The notes below the pieces were generated by a model. The model searched no databases. It was not told where the DNA came from and saw only the letters and a list, made by a program, of their open reading frames with translations. From the NCBI RefSeq assembly GCF_900099735.1, contig NZ_FNDT01000021.1:1-43445 (forward strand): a stretch of 43,445 nucleotides of DNA, read 5' to 3'. Positions 1 through 6,669 of the stretch are shown here, in pieces; the stretch's first letter is position 1; each line of letters begins with the position of its first letter. This DNA is from Arthrobacter subterraneus (GTDB lineage Bacteria; Actinomycetota; Actinomycetes; Actinomycetales; Micrococcaceae). A program made the position numbers and the translations under genes.

Positions 1-210
1 TCCTGGACCTGCGAAATCGACCACCTCACCCCCTGGGCCCACGGCGGACACACCGCCCTGGGAAACCTCGGACCCAAATGCAAACTCCACCACATGATGA
101 AAACCGAAGGGATTTGGCCCGCCGGCACAGACGAGCGCGGTGACCCGTACGTCACGTCATTGGGCGGGAGAACGTACACCACCCTCCCCGAACCACCACC
201 GCCCTTCTAA
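1..210 (+). CDS. DUF222/13E12-type HNH endonuclease, C-terminal fragment
   Basis: The window opens inside this reading frame; 69 codons remain before TAA at 208-210. The visible part carries an HNH nuclease core: CEIDHLTPWAHGG, then NLGPKCKLHH, the usual ending of the DUF222 (13E12 repeat) proteins that occur in many copies in Arthrobacter and other actinobacteria. The family couples an N-terminal DUF222 region to a C-terminal HNH domain that binds a divalent metal and probably cleaves DNA; its biological role is poorly known and it is often treated as a mobile gene. The tail after the HNH core is short and proline-rich (EPPPPF). The start and the DUF222 part lie outside the window, so it cannot be said whether the gene is intact. 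Confidence 0.85.
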   Translation, partial: SWTCEIDHLTPWAHGGHTALGNLGPKCKLHHMMKTEGIWPAGTDERGDPYVTSLGGRTYTTLPEPPPPF

Positions 211-450
211 CGGGGCTTGGCTCACCACAGAGGCAGCGGGGTTTGGCCAGCGGAATGTCAGGGTCGGTCTCCTGCGTGCACTCCGGCCCGCGGCGCGCGC
301 CCGATCTGCTGTGTGCACCCGGTCCCTGTGCACGCCCGTCCGCTGTGCACTCCGGCCTGCGGCGCGCGCCCGGCTTCCTACCACCCGGCTTCCTACGCGC
401 CCGGCGTGGCGGCGCAATTCCTGCCCTTCAATGCCAGAGCAAAAAATCTG
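211..450. other. intergenic stretch, no gene supported
   Basis: About 240 bases between the HNH gene stop and the arsR promoter. Reading frames here are GC-driven and overlap on both strands, none has a ribosome binding site or a recognisable protein. The only structure seen is a GC-rich direct repeat (276-371). Promoter and operator of arsR follow at 451-502. Confidence 0.6.
276..371. repeat. GC-rich 27-bp direct repeat
   Basis: Two copies of a 27-base unit beginning GTGCACTCCGGC and ending GCGCGCGCCC lie at 276-302 and 345-371 with one mismatch. Right after the second copy a shorter tandem unit, CCGGCTTCCTA, is repeated near 370-380 and 384-394. The copies are not inside a supported gene. 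They look like local slippage or duplication debris downstream of the HNH gene; no function is evident. Confidence 0.6.
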
Positions 451-479
451 TTGACTCTGCGACTCGGCAGGCCTACATT
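451..479 (+). promoter_or_regulatory. arsR operon promoter
   Basis: TTGACT at 451-456 and TACATT at 474-479 are separated by 17 bases, a good match to a housekeeping sigma promoter. The expected start of transcription falls in the palindrome at 481-502, so a bound repressor would block initiation. Confidence 0.6.
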
Positions 480-480
480 G

Positions 481-502
481 TAATCAACCGATTAGTTGAT
501 AA
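481..502 (+). promoter_or_regulatory. Inverted repeat, probable ArsR-family operator
   Basis: Arms TAATCAAC and GTTGATAA (481-488 and 495-502) flank six bases; 7 of 8 positions pair. The site sits directly after the -10 box and ahead of the winged-helix regulator gene, the typical layout of an autoregulated ArsR repressor. Binding by this regulator is inferred. Confidence 0.6.
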
Positions 503-517
503 AGGGTTTGGTTGACA

Positions 518-874
518 ATGGATGGTAGCGACGAACGTCTCAATCTGGCCTTCATGGCCCTCGCAGACCCGGCACGCCGCAGCATCATTGCCCAGCTAAG
601 CCGTGGCCCGGCCACTGTCAACGAATTGGCTGCTCCTTTCAACATCACCAAGCAAGCAATCTCCAGGCATATCCAGGTTCTTGAAAAGGCTGAGCTGGTG
701 ACACGCTCGCGTGATGCGCAGCGCCGCCCGGTACACCTGAACCCTGCGAGGCTGGAGGCGCTGACCGCGTGGATTGACCAATACAGGCTCGCCCGTGAAA
801 GCCAGTTCCGCGCACTCGATGCTCTACTCGAATCACAGGCCAGGCAAGGCCCCACACCCAAGGACCAATCATGA
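518..874 (+). CDS. ArsR-family winged-helix transcriptional regulator
   Basis: A 118-residue regulator of the metal-independent ArsR type usually found beside SRPBCC genes. The DNA-binding helix-turn-helix is clear: ATVNELAAPFNITKQAISRH at about residues 31-50, preceded by LADPARRSIIAQLSRG, the family's first helix pair. No cysteine cluster for metal sensing is seen, so it probably senses something other than arsenic or cadmium, or acts as a simple autorepressor. ATG at 518 is preferred; an in-frame TTG at 512 would add two residues and neither has a strong ribosome binding site. Its stop overlaps the start of the next gene by four bases (ATGA), implying translational coupling. A promoter and palindrome lie just upstream (451-502). 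Confidence 0.85.
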   Translation: MDGSDERLNLAFMALADPARRSIIAQLSRGPATVNELAAPFNITKQAISRHIQVLEKAELVTRSRDAQRRPVHLNPARLEALTAWIDQYRLARESQFRALDALLESQARQGPTPKDQS

Positions 875-1350
875 GTAACCCACTGAAACTCTCGGTGCCC
901 CAGGACGCTCCCTTCATAGACTTCGAGCGGGAGTTCGATTTTCCGGTCGAGGCAGTTTTCGAGGCTCACCGTGACCCGGAAGCAATCGCGCAATGGCTCG
1001 GCCCACGCGGGATGACCGCCACGGTTGACCATTACGATTTCCGCACCGGCGGCAGCTACCGCTACATCCACACGGGACCTGACGGCATTTCCTACGGATT
1101 CAGCGGTGTCTTCCATACCGTCAGAGAGAACGACTTCGCCATCCAGACATTCGAGTTCGACGGCTACCCAGACGTCGTGAGCCTCGAGTTTCTCCAGTTC
1201 GAAGACCTCGGTGACGGACGATGCAAACTGGTTGGCCACGCCGTCTACCCGACGCAGGAGGCCAGGGACGGCATGGCCCAATCGGGCATGGAAGGCGGAC
1301 TGACCGAAAGCTACGAGCGGCTCGAGGAACTGCTGGGGAGCCACCGGTAG
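871..1350 (+). CDS. SRPBCC / AHSA1 domain protein
   Basis: A 159-residue single-domain protein of the START/Bet v1-like superfamily, AHSA1 (activator of Hsp90 ATPase homologue 1-like) branch. Typical features are FDFPVEAVFEAHRDPEAIAQWLGP near the N-terminus (the FdaPrelVfdAwtdpe pattern), the strand TGGSYRYIHTGPDG in the middle and a C-terminal helix ending in YERLEELLGSH. These proteins have a hydrophobic cavity that holds a small lipid or aromatic ligand; most have no proven enzyme activity. It overlaps arsR by four bases and is followed after 15 bases by a flavin reductase-like gene. The arsR-SRPBCC pair is a common module in actinobacteria; its physiological ligand is unknown. Confidence 0.85.
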   Translation: MSNPLKLSVPQDAPFIDFEREFDFPVEAVFEAHRDPEAIAQWLGPRGMTATVDHYDFRTGGSYRYIHTGPDGISYGFSGVFHTVRENDFAIQTFEFDGYPDVVSLEFLQFEDLGDGRCKLVGHAVYPTQEARDGMAQSGMEGGLTESYERLEELLGSHR

Positions 1351-1365
1351 CCTTAGGCTCAATAC

Positions 1366-1989
1366 ATGCGCAGGGACTTCTACCGGGACCACCATTCAGC
1401 CGCGGCCTTCTACAAACTGCTGACCGCCACGGTGGTCCCGCGTCCCATCGCGTGGGTGACCTCCCGCTCGGTGGACGGCGTGGACAACCTGGCGCCGCAC
1501 TCGTTCTATACCGTCGCGTCAACGGACCCGCCGATCGTCCAGTTCACCTCCGTGGGCGAGAAGGACAGCCTGCGAAATATCCGGGCAAGCGGCGAATTCA
1601 CCGTGAACTTCACCCCCGAGGACCTCTTCGAACGGGTCAACGCGACCGGCACAGCGTTTGGCCCCGACGTCAGCGAGTTCGATGCCGCCGGCCTCCACCG
1701 CGAACAGAGCATGTTCATCACGCCGCCGCGGGTCCGCGAATCACCCGTATCCCTGGAGTGCCGCCTGCACAGCCTGATCCCCGTGGGCAATTGCACCCTG
1801 GTACTGGGCGAGGTGGTGCATGCCGCCGTCGCCGAAGACATGCTCGACGGCGACCACCCCCGGATAGAACTCCTCAAACCGCTCGCCAGGCTTGGCAGAA
1901 ACGAATGGAGCACCCTCGGTAAGGTCCGCCGGATCGACAGAATCCGCCCGGAGGATTGGCCTGACTCCTTCCCGGCGGACCAGCGATGA
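1366..1989 (+). CDS. Flavin reductase family (split-barrel FMN-binding) protein
   Basis: A 207-residue protein of the DIM6/NTAB flavin reductase-like family. The signature is seen early: TATVVPRPIAWVTSRSVDG (residues about 21-39), then NLAPHSFYTVASTDPPIVQF, which forms the FMN-binding split barrel. Members bind FMN and either reduce it with NAD(P)H for a partner monooxygenase or act as stand-alone flavoproteins. No partner monooxygenase lies nearby, so the role stays open. The gene follows the SRPBCC gene by 15 bases. Its stop TGA overlaps, in ATGA form, the start of the mini-ORF at 1986, beginning a chain of coupled short frames that leads to the hydrolase at 2068. Confidence 0.85.
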   Translation: MRRDFYRDHHSAAAFYKLLTATVVPRPIAWVTSRSVDGVDNLAPHSFYTVASTDPPIVQFTSVGEKDSLRNIRASGEFTVNFTPEDLFERVNATGTAFGPDVSEFDAAGLHREQSMFITPPRVRESPVSLECRLHSLIPVGNCTLVLGEVVHAAVAEDMLDGDHPRIELLKPLARLGRNEWSTLGKVRRIDRIRPEDWPDSFPADQR

Positions 1990-2033
1990 CGGCATTCCCC
2001 AGCCCGATCGCCGGCTTCGAGAACCAGCCATGA
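1986..2033 (+). CDS. 15-codon mini-ORF resembling the N-terminus of the next hydrolase
   Basis: Starts at the ATGA overlap with the flavin reductase stop and encodes MTAFPSPIAGFENQP, ending in TGA at 2031-2033. The hydrolase at 2068 begins MTHSPSPIAGFEDWP, and the DNA is almost identical over the middle codons, so this is a duplicated or degenerate 5' end of that gene. It ends in another ATGA overlap with the next mini-ORF. Whether it is translated is unknown. Confidence 0.4.
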   Translation: MTAFPSPIAGFENQP

Positions 2034-2071
2034 CAGCACCCCCTCGCCCGATGCCTCGGGACCGACGATGA
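2030..2071 (+). CDS. 13-codon mini-ORF coupling into the hydrolase
   Basis: Begins in the ATGA of the preceding mini-ORF and encodes MTAPPRPMPRDRR; its TGA (2069-2071) overlaps the ATG of the hydrolase (2068-2070). It may serve only to pass ribosomes on to the hydrolase start. The peptide itself resembles nothing recognised. Confidence 0.3.
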   Translation: MTAPPRPMPRDRR

Positions 2072-3183
2072 CACACTCTCCCAGCCCCATCGCCGGCTTC
2101 GAGGACTGGCCCGAGGCCGTCCGCCGGCTGGGTAGATCCAAGGGCCACAACACCGCGAGCGGACTGCTGGCCCAGGCTCTCGGCGTGCCGGCACCCATTC
2201 CGACCCCCGCTGTCACCGTCCGCAGAACGCGCACGGTGGACGGTGTCCAGTTGCAGGACTTGGAATGGCAACTCCCGTACGGCCCGCCGACCCGCGGCTT
2301 CCTGCTCAGACCGACACAGGCGGAGGGGATCCTTCCGGGCGTTCTGTGGCTCCACTGCCACGGAGGCAACAAGTGGCTCGGCGCAGAACGCTTGATCGAT
2401 GCGGGCACCGAGACCTCCGAAGAGGTGACCGCGCTACAGCAGAACCTCTACTCCGGACATGCCGCCGCAAACGATCTGGCGCGCGCCGGCTTTGCTGTTC
2501 TGGTCCACGACTCCTTCAGTTGGGGCAGCCGCCGATTCCTCCTCGACCCGCCGCCTGCGCGAGTGGCCGAGGGCCTGTCGGCGCAACGAGCGCTCTGGCG
2601 GGAAGAAGGCGTCAAGCCGACGCCCGCCCTTGAATACAACACGGCTGCGGCCCTGCACGAGCACACGGTGGCCAAGACCGCCGGTCTTCTCGGCACAAGT
2701 TACGCCGGCATGGTGGCCTTCGAGGATCTCGCCGCACTGGACATCCTGCGCGCGCTTCCGGACGTCGACGGCAACCGGGTGGGAGTCGGAGGGTTCTCCG
2801 GAGGCGGCGGCAGGGCACTCGTCCTATCCGCCCTGGCACCCAAGGTGCGCGCCGCCGTCGTCTGCTGCATGATGACCACCCTCAAAGGCCTGTTCCCCGC
2901 CCACCTGGACACCCACTCGTGGCTGCTGGCGACACCGGGGCTCGCCTCCACTTTCGAGTGGCCGGAACTCACACGCATCAACCGTGACTGCCGGTACCTC
3001 GTGCAGTTCGCCGGCGGAGATCCGCTGTTCTCCTCTGAAGGCATGCACGACGCCGACACCTGGCTCCGTGACGATGCCGCGGGTACGCCGAGTCGGTACA
3101 CCGGCACTTGGTACGACACCGGACATGTGGTCACCCCCGCCATGCTGGCGGAGACGCTGGAATACTTCACAGTGTCGCTGTAG
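2068..3183 (+). CDS. Alpha/beta hydrolase (acetyl xylan esterase / Abhydrolase_7-like)
   Basis: A 371-residue cytoplasmic serine hydrolase without signal peptide. The fold is shown by WLHCHGGNKWLG (residues about 94-105, HGG oxyanion region), the nucleophile elbow GGFSGGGG (GxSxG, about residue 245), an acidic residue in FAGGDPLF (about 315) and the histidine of DTGHVV (about 351). This arrangement fits the large dienelactone hydrolase/acetyl xylan esterase-like group that removes acyl groups from small or sugar esters; the substrate cannot be read from sequence. ATG 2068 is chosen because it sits in an ATGA overlap and starts the conserved part. It is probably the last gene of the arsR operon; a LacI-type operator and a new promoter follow within 60 bases. 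Confidence 0.75.
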   Translation: MTHSPSPIAGFEDWPEAVRRLGRSKGHNTASGLLAQALGVPAPIPTPAVTVRRTRTVDGVQLQDLEWQLPYGPPTRGFLLRPTQAEGILPGVLWLHCHGGNKWLGAERLIDAGTETSEEVTALQQNLYSGHAAANDLARAGFAVLVHDSFSWGSRRFLLDPPPARVAEGLSAQRALWREEGVKPTPALEYNTAAALHEHTVAKTAGLLGTSYAGMVAFEDLAALDILRALPDVDGNRVGVGGFSGGGGRALVLSALAPKVRAAVVCCMMTTLKGLFPAHLDTHSWLLATPGLASTFEWPELTRINRDCRYLVQFAGGDPLFSSEGMHDADTWLRDDAAGTPSRYTGTWYDTGHVVTPAMLAETLEYFTVSL

Positions 3184-3225
3184 GGCGCCGAATCCAACGG
3201 TGAATCGGCGCTTCCCACCGCCTCA

Positions 3226-3237
3226 GAAAACGTTTTC
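3226..3237 (+). promoter_or_regulatory. LacI-type operator 1 upstream of the transporter operon
   Basis: GAAAACGTTTTC is a perfect 12-base palindrome with the central CG typical of LacI/GalR operators. It lies two bases upstream of the -35 box. The same palindrome, extended to 14 bases, occurs at 24849-24862 in front of the lacI gene at 24952. Confidence 0.75.
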
Positions 3238-3238
3238 C

Positions 3239-3267
3239 TTGACGTGTGGCGGATGACACACTAGGGT
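3239..3267 (+). promoter_or_regulatory. Promoter of the ABC / Gfo-PmoA operon
   Basis: TTGACG at 3239-3244 and TAGGGT at 3262-3267 with 17 bases between. The box pair lies between two LacI-type operators, which would allow tight repression. Confidence 0.6.
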
Positions 3268-3279
3268 CGGATGCAATCT

Positions 3280-3295
3280 GAGAAAGCGTTTTCTC
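3280..3295 (+). promoter_or_regulatory. LacI-type operator 2
   Basis: GAGAAAGCGTTTTCTC is a 16-base palindrome with one mismatched pair, centred 56 bases from operator 1 and about 20 bases past the -10 box. Placement over early transcribed sequence suits repression by blocking or by short-range looping. Confidence 0.7.
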
Positions 3296-3333
3296 GCGAA
3301 TATAAAAGCCACCAACCGGACAGAAGGTTTCCC

Positions 3334-3417
3334 ATGAAGCTTCCCAACGACGCACTGGCGACGACGCCCGGCGCGCGTCTTCGCGATCGCGGAAAGGACC
3401 GGCAATGTCAGCTTTGA
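3334..3417 (+). CDS. 27-codon leader ORF overlapping the permease start
   Basis: An ATG at 3334, preceded by AGAAGG, opens a frame that begins MKLPNDALATTPGARLRDRG and ends at TGA 3415-3417, 13 bases inside the permease gene. Its last codons contain the permease ribosome binding site (GGAAAGGA, 3391-3398). It could be a coupling leader peptide or chance; no homologue is recognised. Confidence 0.3.
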   Translation: MKLPNDALATTPGARLRDRGKDRQCQL

Positions 3418-4349
3418 GTGAGATGTCGCGGCTCAAGAAGGAGCCGCAGGCGAAGAAGCGGAAGCTGACCGCCGCGGAGAAGAAGGAAGAGCGGGTCGGG
3501 TACCTGTTCCTCGCGCCGTGGCTGGTCGGGCTGGTTCTGATCACGATCGGTCCGATGGCCGCGTCGCTGTATCTTTCCTTCACCGACTACAACCTGCTCC
3601 AGCCGCCTGAGTGGACCGGACTGGACAACTACACGCGGATGCTCGAGGACACCCGGCTGCAGAACTCGCTGCAGGTGACCTTCCTGTACGTGTTCGTCTC
3701 GGTACCGCTCCAGCTCATCGCAGCCCTGGCGCTGGCGCTGATCCTGGACCGGGGCATGCGCGGCCTGAGCTTCTACCGCTCGGTCTACTACCTGCCCTCG
3801 CTGCTCGGCGGTTCGGTGGCCATCGCGGTCCTGTGGCGGCAGATCTTCGGAACCTCCGGACTGGTCAACCAGGTCCTGGCCCTGGCTGGCATCGAGGGCA
3901 AGGGCTGGATCGCGGATCCTTCCACCGCGCTGGGCACCCTGATGGTGCTGAACGTGTGGACCTTCGGCGCACCGATGGTGATCTTCCTTGCCGGCCTGCG
4001 CCAGATCCCCACCATGTATTACGAGGCCGCGTCCGTGGACGGCGCCTCGAAGGTGCGGCAGTTCGCCACGATCACCATCCCGCTGCTCACCCCGATCATC
4101 TTCTTCAACCTGGTCCTGCAGATCATCGGAGCGTTCCAGTCCTTCACCCAGGCCTTCGTGGTCTCCGGCGGAACGGGCGGTCCGGCGGACTCGACCATGT
4201 TCTTCACCCTGTACCTCTACCAGCAGGGCTTCGGCAACTTCAATATGGGCTACGCCTCGGCCATGGCCTGGTTGCTGCTGCTCATCATCGCCGCCTTTAC
4301 CTTCATCAACTTCATCGCCTCGAAATGGTGGGTGTTCTATGACGACTAA
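3405..4349 (+). CDS. Carbohydrate ABC transporter permease, MalF/UgpA type
   Basis: A 314-residue inner-membrane permease of the CUT1 family. After a basic cytoplasmic N-terminus, hydrophobic segments start with LFLAPWLVGLVLITIGP (about 34-50); the cytoplasmic EAA loop that docks the ATPase is YEAASVDGASKVRQFATITI (about 205-224). Such permeases pair with a MalG-type partner and move mono- or oligosaccharides delivered by a lipoprotein. The start ATG has GGAAAGGA seven bases upstream. The gene is first in an operon with a second permease (11-base overlap), two binding proteins, a Gfo/Idh/MocA-PmoA fusion and an M24 protein, and lies behind a promoter flanked by LacI operators. There is no ATPase gene nearby. 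Confidence 0.9.
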   Translation: MSALSEMSRLKKEPQAKKRKLTAAEKKEERVGYLFLAPWLVGLVLITIGPMAASLYLSFTDYNLLQPPEWTGLDNYTRMLEDTRLQNSLQVTFLYVFVSVPLQLIAALALALILDRGMRGLSFYRSVYYLPSLLGGSVAIAVLWRQIFGTSGLVNQVLALAGIEGKGWIADPSTALGTLMVLNVWTFGAPMVIFLAGLRQIPTMYYEAASVDGASKVRQFATITIPLLTPIIFFNLVLQIIGAFQSFTQAFVVSGGTGGPADSTMFFTLYLYQQGFGNFNMGYASAMAWLLLLIIAAFTFINFIASKWWVFYDD

Positions 4350-5271
4350 TATCGCGCCCCAGAAAAAGACCTCCGCTGCCCCGGCAGAGACCACGACGCC
4401 GGATTCACCCCCGGTCCACAGCGACGCTGATGACGAGCTGAGCGGGAGCCGGACACGGCGGCTGATCAAGCACATCCTGCTCACCGCGTTCGGCATCATC
4501 ATGCTGTATCCGCTGCTGTGGATGCTCGCCAGTTCACTGCGGCCCAACGACCTGATCTTCCGCGAAGCCGGTCTCTGGCTCACCACCTTCGAGTTCAGCA
4601 ACTACACCGAGGGCTGGAACGCACTCCAGTCACCGTTCGGGCACTACATGATGAACTCCATGGTGGTGGTGATCGGCTCCATCATCGGCAACCTGGTCTC
4701 CTGCTCCATGGCCGCCTACGCCTTCGCCCGGCTCAAGTTCCGCCGCCGCAGCCTGCTGTTCGCGATCATGCTCATGACGATCATGCTGCCCATCCACGTG
4801 ATCATCGTCCCGCAGTACATCATCTTCTCCGAACTCGGCTGGGTGAACACCTTCATCCCGCTGGTGCTCCCCAAACTCCTGGCCACCGACGCGTTCTTCG
4901 TCTTCCTGATGGTCCAGTTCATCCGCGGACTGCCCAAGGAACTCGACGAGGCAGCACGGATCGACGGCTGCGGCCACGTGCGGATCTTCACCCGCATCAT
5001 CCTCCCGCTGATGATGCCGGCCCTGGCCACCACCACCATCTTCACCTTCATCTGGACCTGGAACGACTTCTTCAGCCAGCTGATCTACCTGACCGACCCG
5101 GAAATGTACACGGTGCCCGTTGCCCTGCGCTCCTTCGTGGACAGCACCGCAACCTCCTCCTGGGGCTCGATGTTCGCCATGTCCATCGTCTCCCTCATCC
5201 CGGTCTTCCTGGTCTTCCTCTTCGGCCAGAAATACCTGGTCAAGGGCATCGCCACCACCGGCATCAAATAA
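4339..5271 (+). CDS. Carbohydrate ABC transporter permease, MalG/UgpE type
   Basis: A 310-residue CUT1 permease. A polar N-terminal tail of about 50 residues is followed by the first membrane segment (HILLTAFGIIMLYPLLWMLA), three or more internal segments, and the EAA loop DEAARIDGCGHVRIFTRIIL at about 203-222. The C-terminus LVKGIATTGIK is typical of MalG-like proteins (QKyxvkGlt.GavK). The frame is open far upstream, but ATG 4339 is the sensible start because it gives the standard length and an 11-base overlap with the first permease, indicating coupled synthesis. It forms the heterodimeric channel with that protein; the ATPase must be encoded elsewhere. Confidence 0.9.
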   Translation: MTTNIAPQKKTSAAPAETTTPDSPPVHSDADDELSGSRTRRLIKHILLTAFGIIMLYPLLWMLASSLRPNDLIFREAGLWLTTFEFSNYTEGWNALQSPFGHYMMNSMVVVIGSIIGNLVSCSMAAYAFARLKFRRRSLLFAIMLMTIMLPIHVIIVPQYIIFSELGWVNTFIPLVLPKLLATDAFFVFLMVQFIRGLPKELDEAARIDGCGHVRIFTRIILPLMMPALATTTIFTFIWTWNDFFSQLIYLTDPEMYTVPVALRSFVDSTATSSWGSMFAMSIVSLIPVFLVFLFGQKYLVKGIATTGIK

Positions 5272-5302
5272 ACCCGTCCACAAACAGGAAAGAAGAAATT
5301 CA

Positions 5303-6613
5303 ATGAGGAAGTTCTCTCGCCCACTCCGCGCCGTCACGGCGGCCTCCATGGCCCTCGTTCTCGGTGCCTCCCTGGCCGCCTGCGGCGGCGCAAGCGGTGA
5401 AAGCCAGTCCACCGGTGAGGCCAACCTTCGGTGGTCCTGGTGGGGCTCGGACCCACGGCATGCCGTGAACCAGGAGATCATCGAGGACTACACGGCAGCC
5501 AACGAAGGAATCACCATCGAAGGGGAGTTCTCCGATTTCTCCGGTTACTGGGACAAACTGGCGACAATGACAGCGGGACGGGATGCGCCCGATGTCATCA
5601 CCATGGATGAGAAGTTCCTTCAGGAATATGCCTCGCGGGGCGCGTTGGCTGACCTCACCGAGTTGGAGAACCTGGACCTCTCCAAGTTCGACGACGCCGC
5701 GCTTGATCTCGGCAAGTTCGAAGATGGTCTTTACGGGCTGAGCACCGGCCGTAACGCTCTCACGGTAGTAATCAACGCCGATCTCTTCGAGGAAGCCGGC
5801 GTGGAGATTCCCGATGACACCACGTGGACCTGGGACGACTACTACCGGATCTCCAAGGAGATTTCGGAGAACCTCGACGGCGTCAGCGGCTCCGACTATG
5901 GCAACTCCCCCGACGGCAGCCTGCGGGTATGGCTGCGCCAGCACGGAGAGTCGCTGTACAACGACACCAGCGACGGCGTGGGCTACACGCCCGAAACCGC
6001 CGAAGCGTTCTTCGAACACCTCCTGAAGGTCCGCGACGAGGCCGGCGGCGCTACGCCGTCGGAGTGGACGGAAGCACAGGCCGGCACCTTTGAGGGCCAG
6101 AGCTTCCCCACCAACAAGACCGCGATGAGCTGGTACTGGTCCAACCAGTTGGGGCTCCTCCGCACGTCGACCGACAGCGACGTCCGGATGCTCCGCGCAC
6201 CGTCACACACCGGCAACGAAGCCGATAACGGCATGTACTACAAGGCCTCCATGTACTGGTCCATCTCCAGCCAGTCCGAGAACAAGGATGCCGCCGCTGA
6301 CTTCGTGAACTACCTGGCCAACAACGAAGAGGCCGCCAAGAAGATGCTGGTCGACCGGGGCGTTCCGGTTAACCCGGACATGGCCGCCGCTGTGCGTCCC
6401 GAACTCGATGAAGCCGCCCAGTCGGTCGTCGACTTCCTCGAAGAGATCGAACCCAACGTAGCGCTCAGCCCCTCGCCTTCACCTGCCGGAGGCGGCGGAG
6501 TACAGGACATCATCCTGCGGTACGACTCCGAGGTCCTCTTCGGCAACCTCACACCCGCCCAGGCGGCCGAACAGATGACCACGGAAATCGAAGCCCTGAT
6601 CGGTGCTGCCTGA
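5303..6613 (+). CDS. Sugar-binding lipoprotein of ABC transporter (copy 1)
   Basis: A 436-residue extracellular solute-binding protein, family 1. The N-terminus is a lipoprotein signal (RKFSRPLRA, hydrophobic core, LAAC with lipidated Cys27). The mature part starts LRWSWWGSDPRHAVNQEI, the first beta-alpha unit of the fold, and contains ITMDEKFLQEYASRGAL, DDTTWTWDDYYRIS and GMYYKASMYWSISSQS, rich in aromatic residues suited to stacking on sugar rings. AGGAAAGAAG precedes ATG 5303. The upstream open frame is a shadow of the permease gene. A second protein of identical length and clearly similar sequence follows after 56 bases. It delivers the substrate to the permease pair; the ligand is unknown, perhaps a uronide given the operator shared with the aldarate operon. 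Confidence 0.9.
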   Translation: MRKFSRPLRAVTAASMALVLGASLAACGGASGESQSTGEANLRWSWWGSDPRHAVNQEIIEDYTAANEGITIEGEFSDFSGYWDKLATMTAGRDAPDVITMDEKFLQEYASRGALADLTELENLDLSKFDDAALDLGKFEDGLYGLSTGRNALTVVINADLFEEAGVEIPDDTTWTWDDYYRISKEISENLDGVSGSDYGNSPDGSLRVWLRQHGESLYNDTSDGVGYTPETAEAFFEHLLKVRDEAGGATPSEWTEAQAGTFEGQSFPTNKTAMSWYWSNQLGLLRTSTDSDVRMLRAPSHTGNEADNGMYYKASMYWSISSQSENKDAAADFVNYLANNEEAAKKMLVDRGVPVNPDMAAAVRPELDEAAQSVVDFLEEIEPNVALSPSPSPAGGGGVQDIILRYDSEVLFGNLTPAQAAEQMTTEIEALIGAA

Positions 6614-6669
6614 TCCAGGCCGGAACACAACCGACAGAAACCTATCAATAAGACAGGAAGCAGTTTTCA

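Noticed and set aside
157..515. Several overlapping open frames on both strands between the HNH gene and arsR
   Set aside because: They arise from high GC, lack ribosome binding sites and recognisable motifs, and overlap each other and the arsR promoter.
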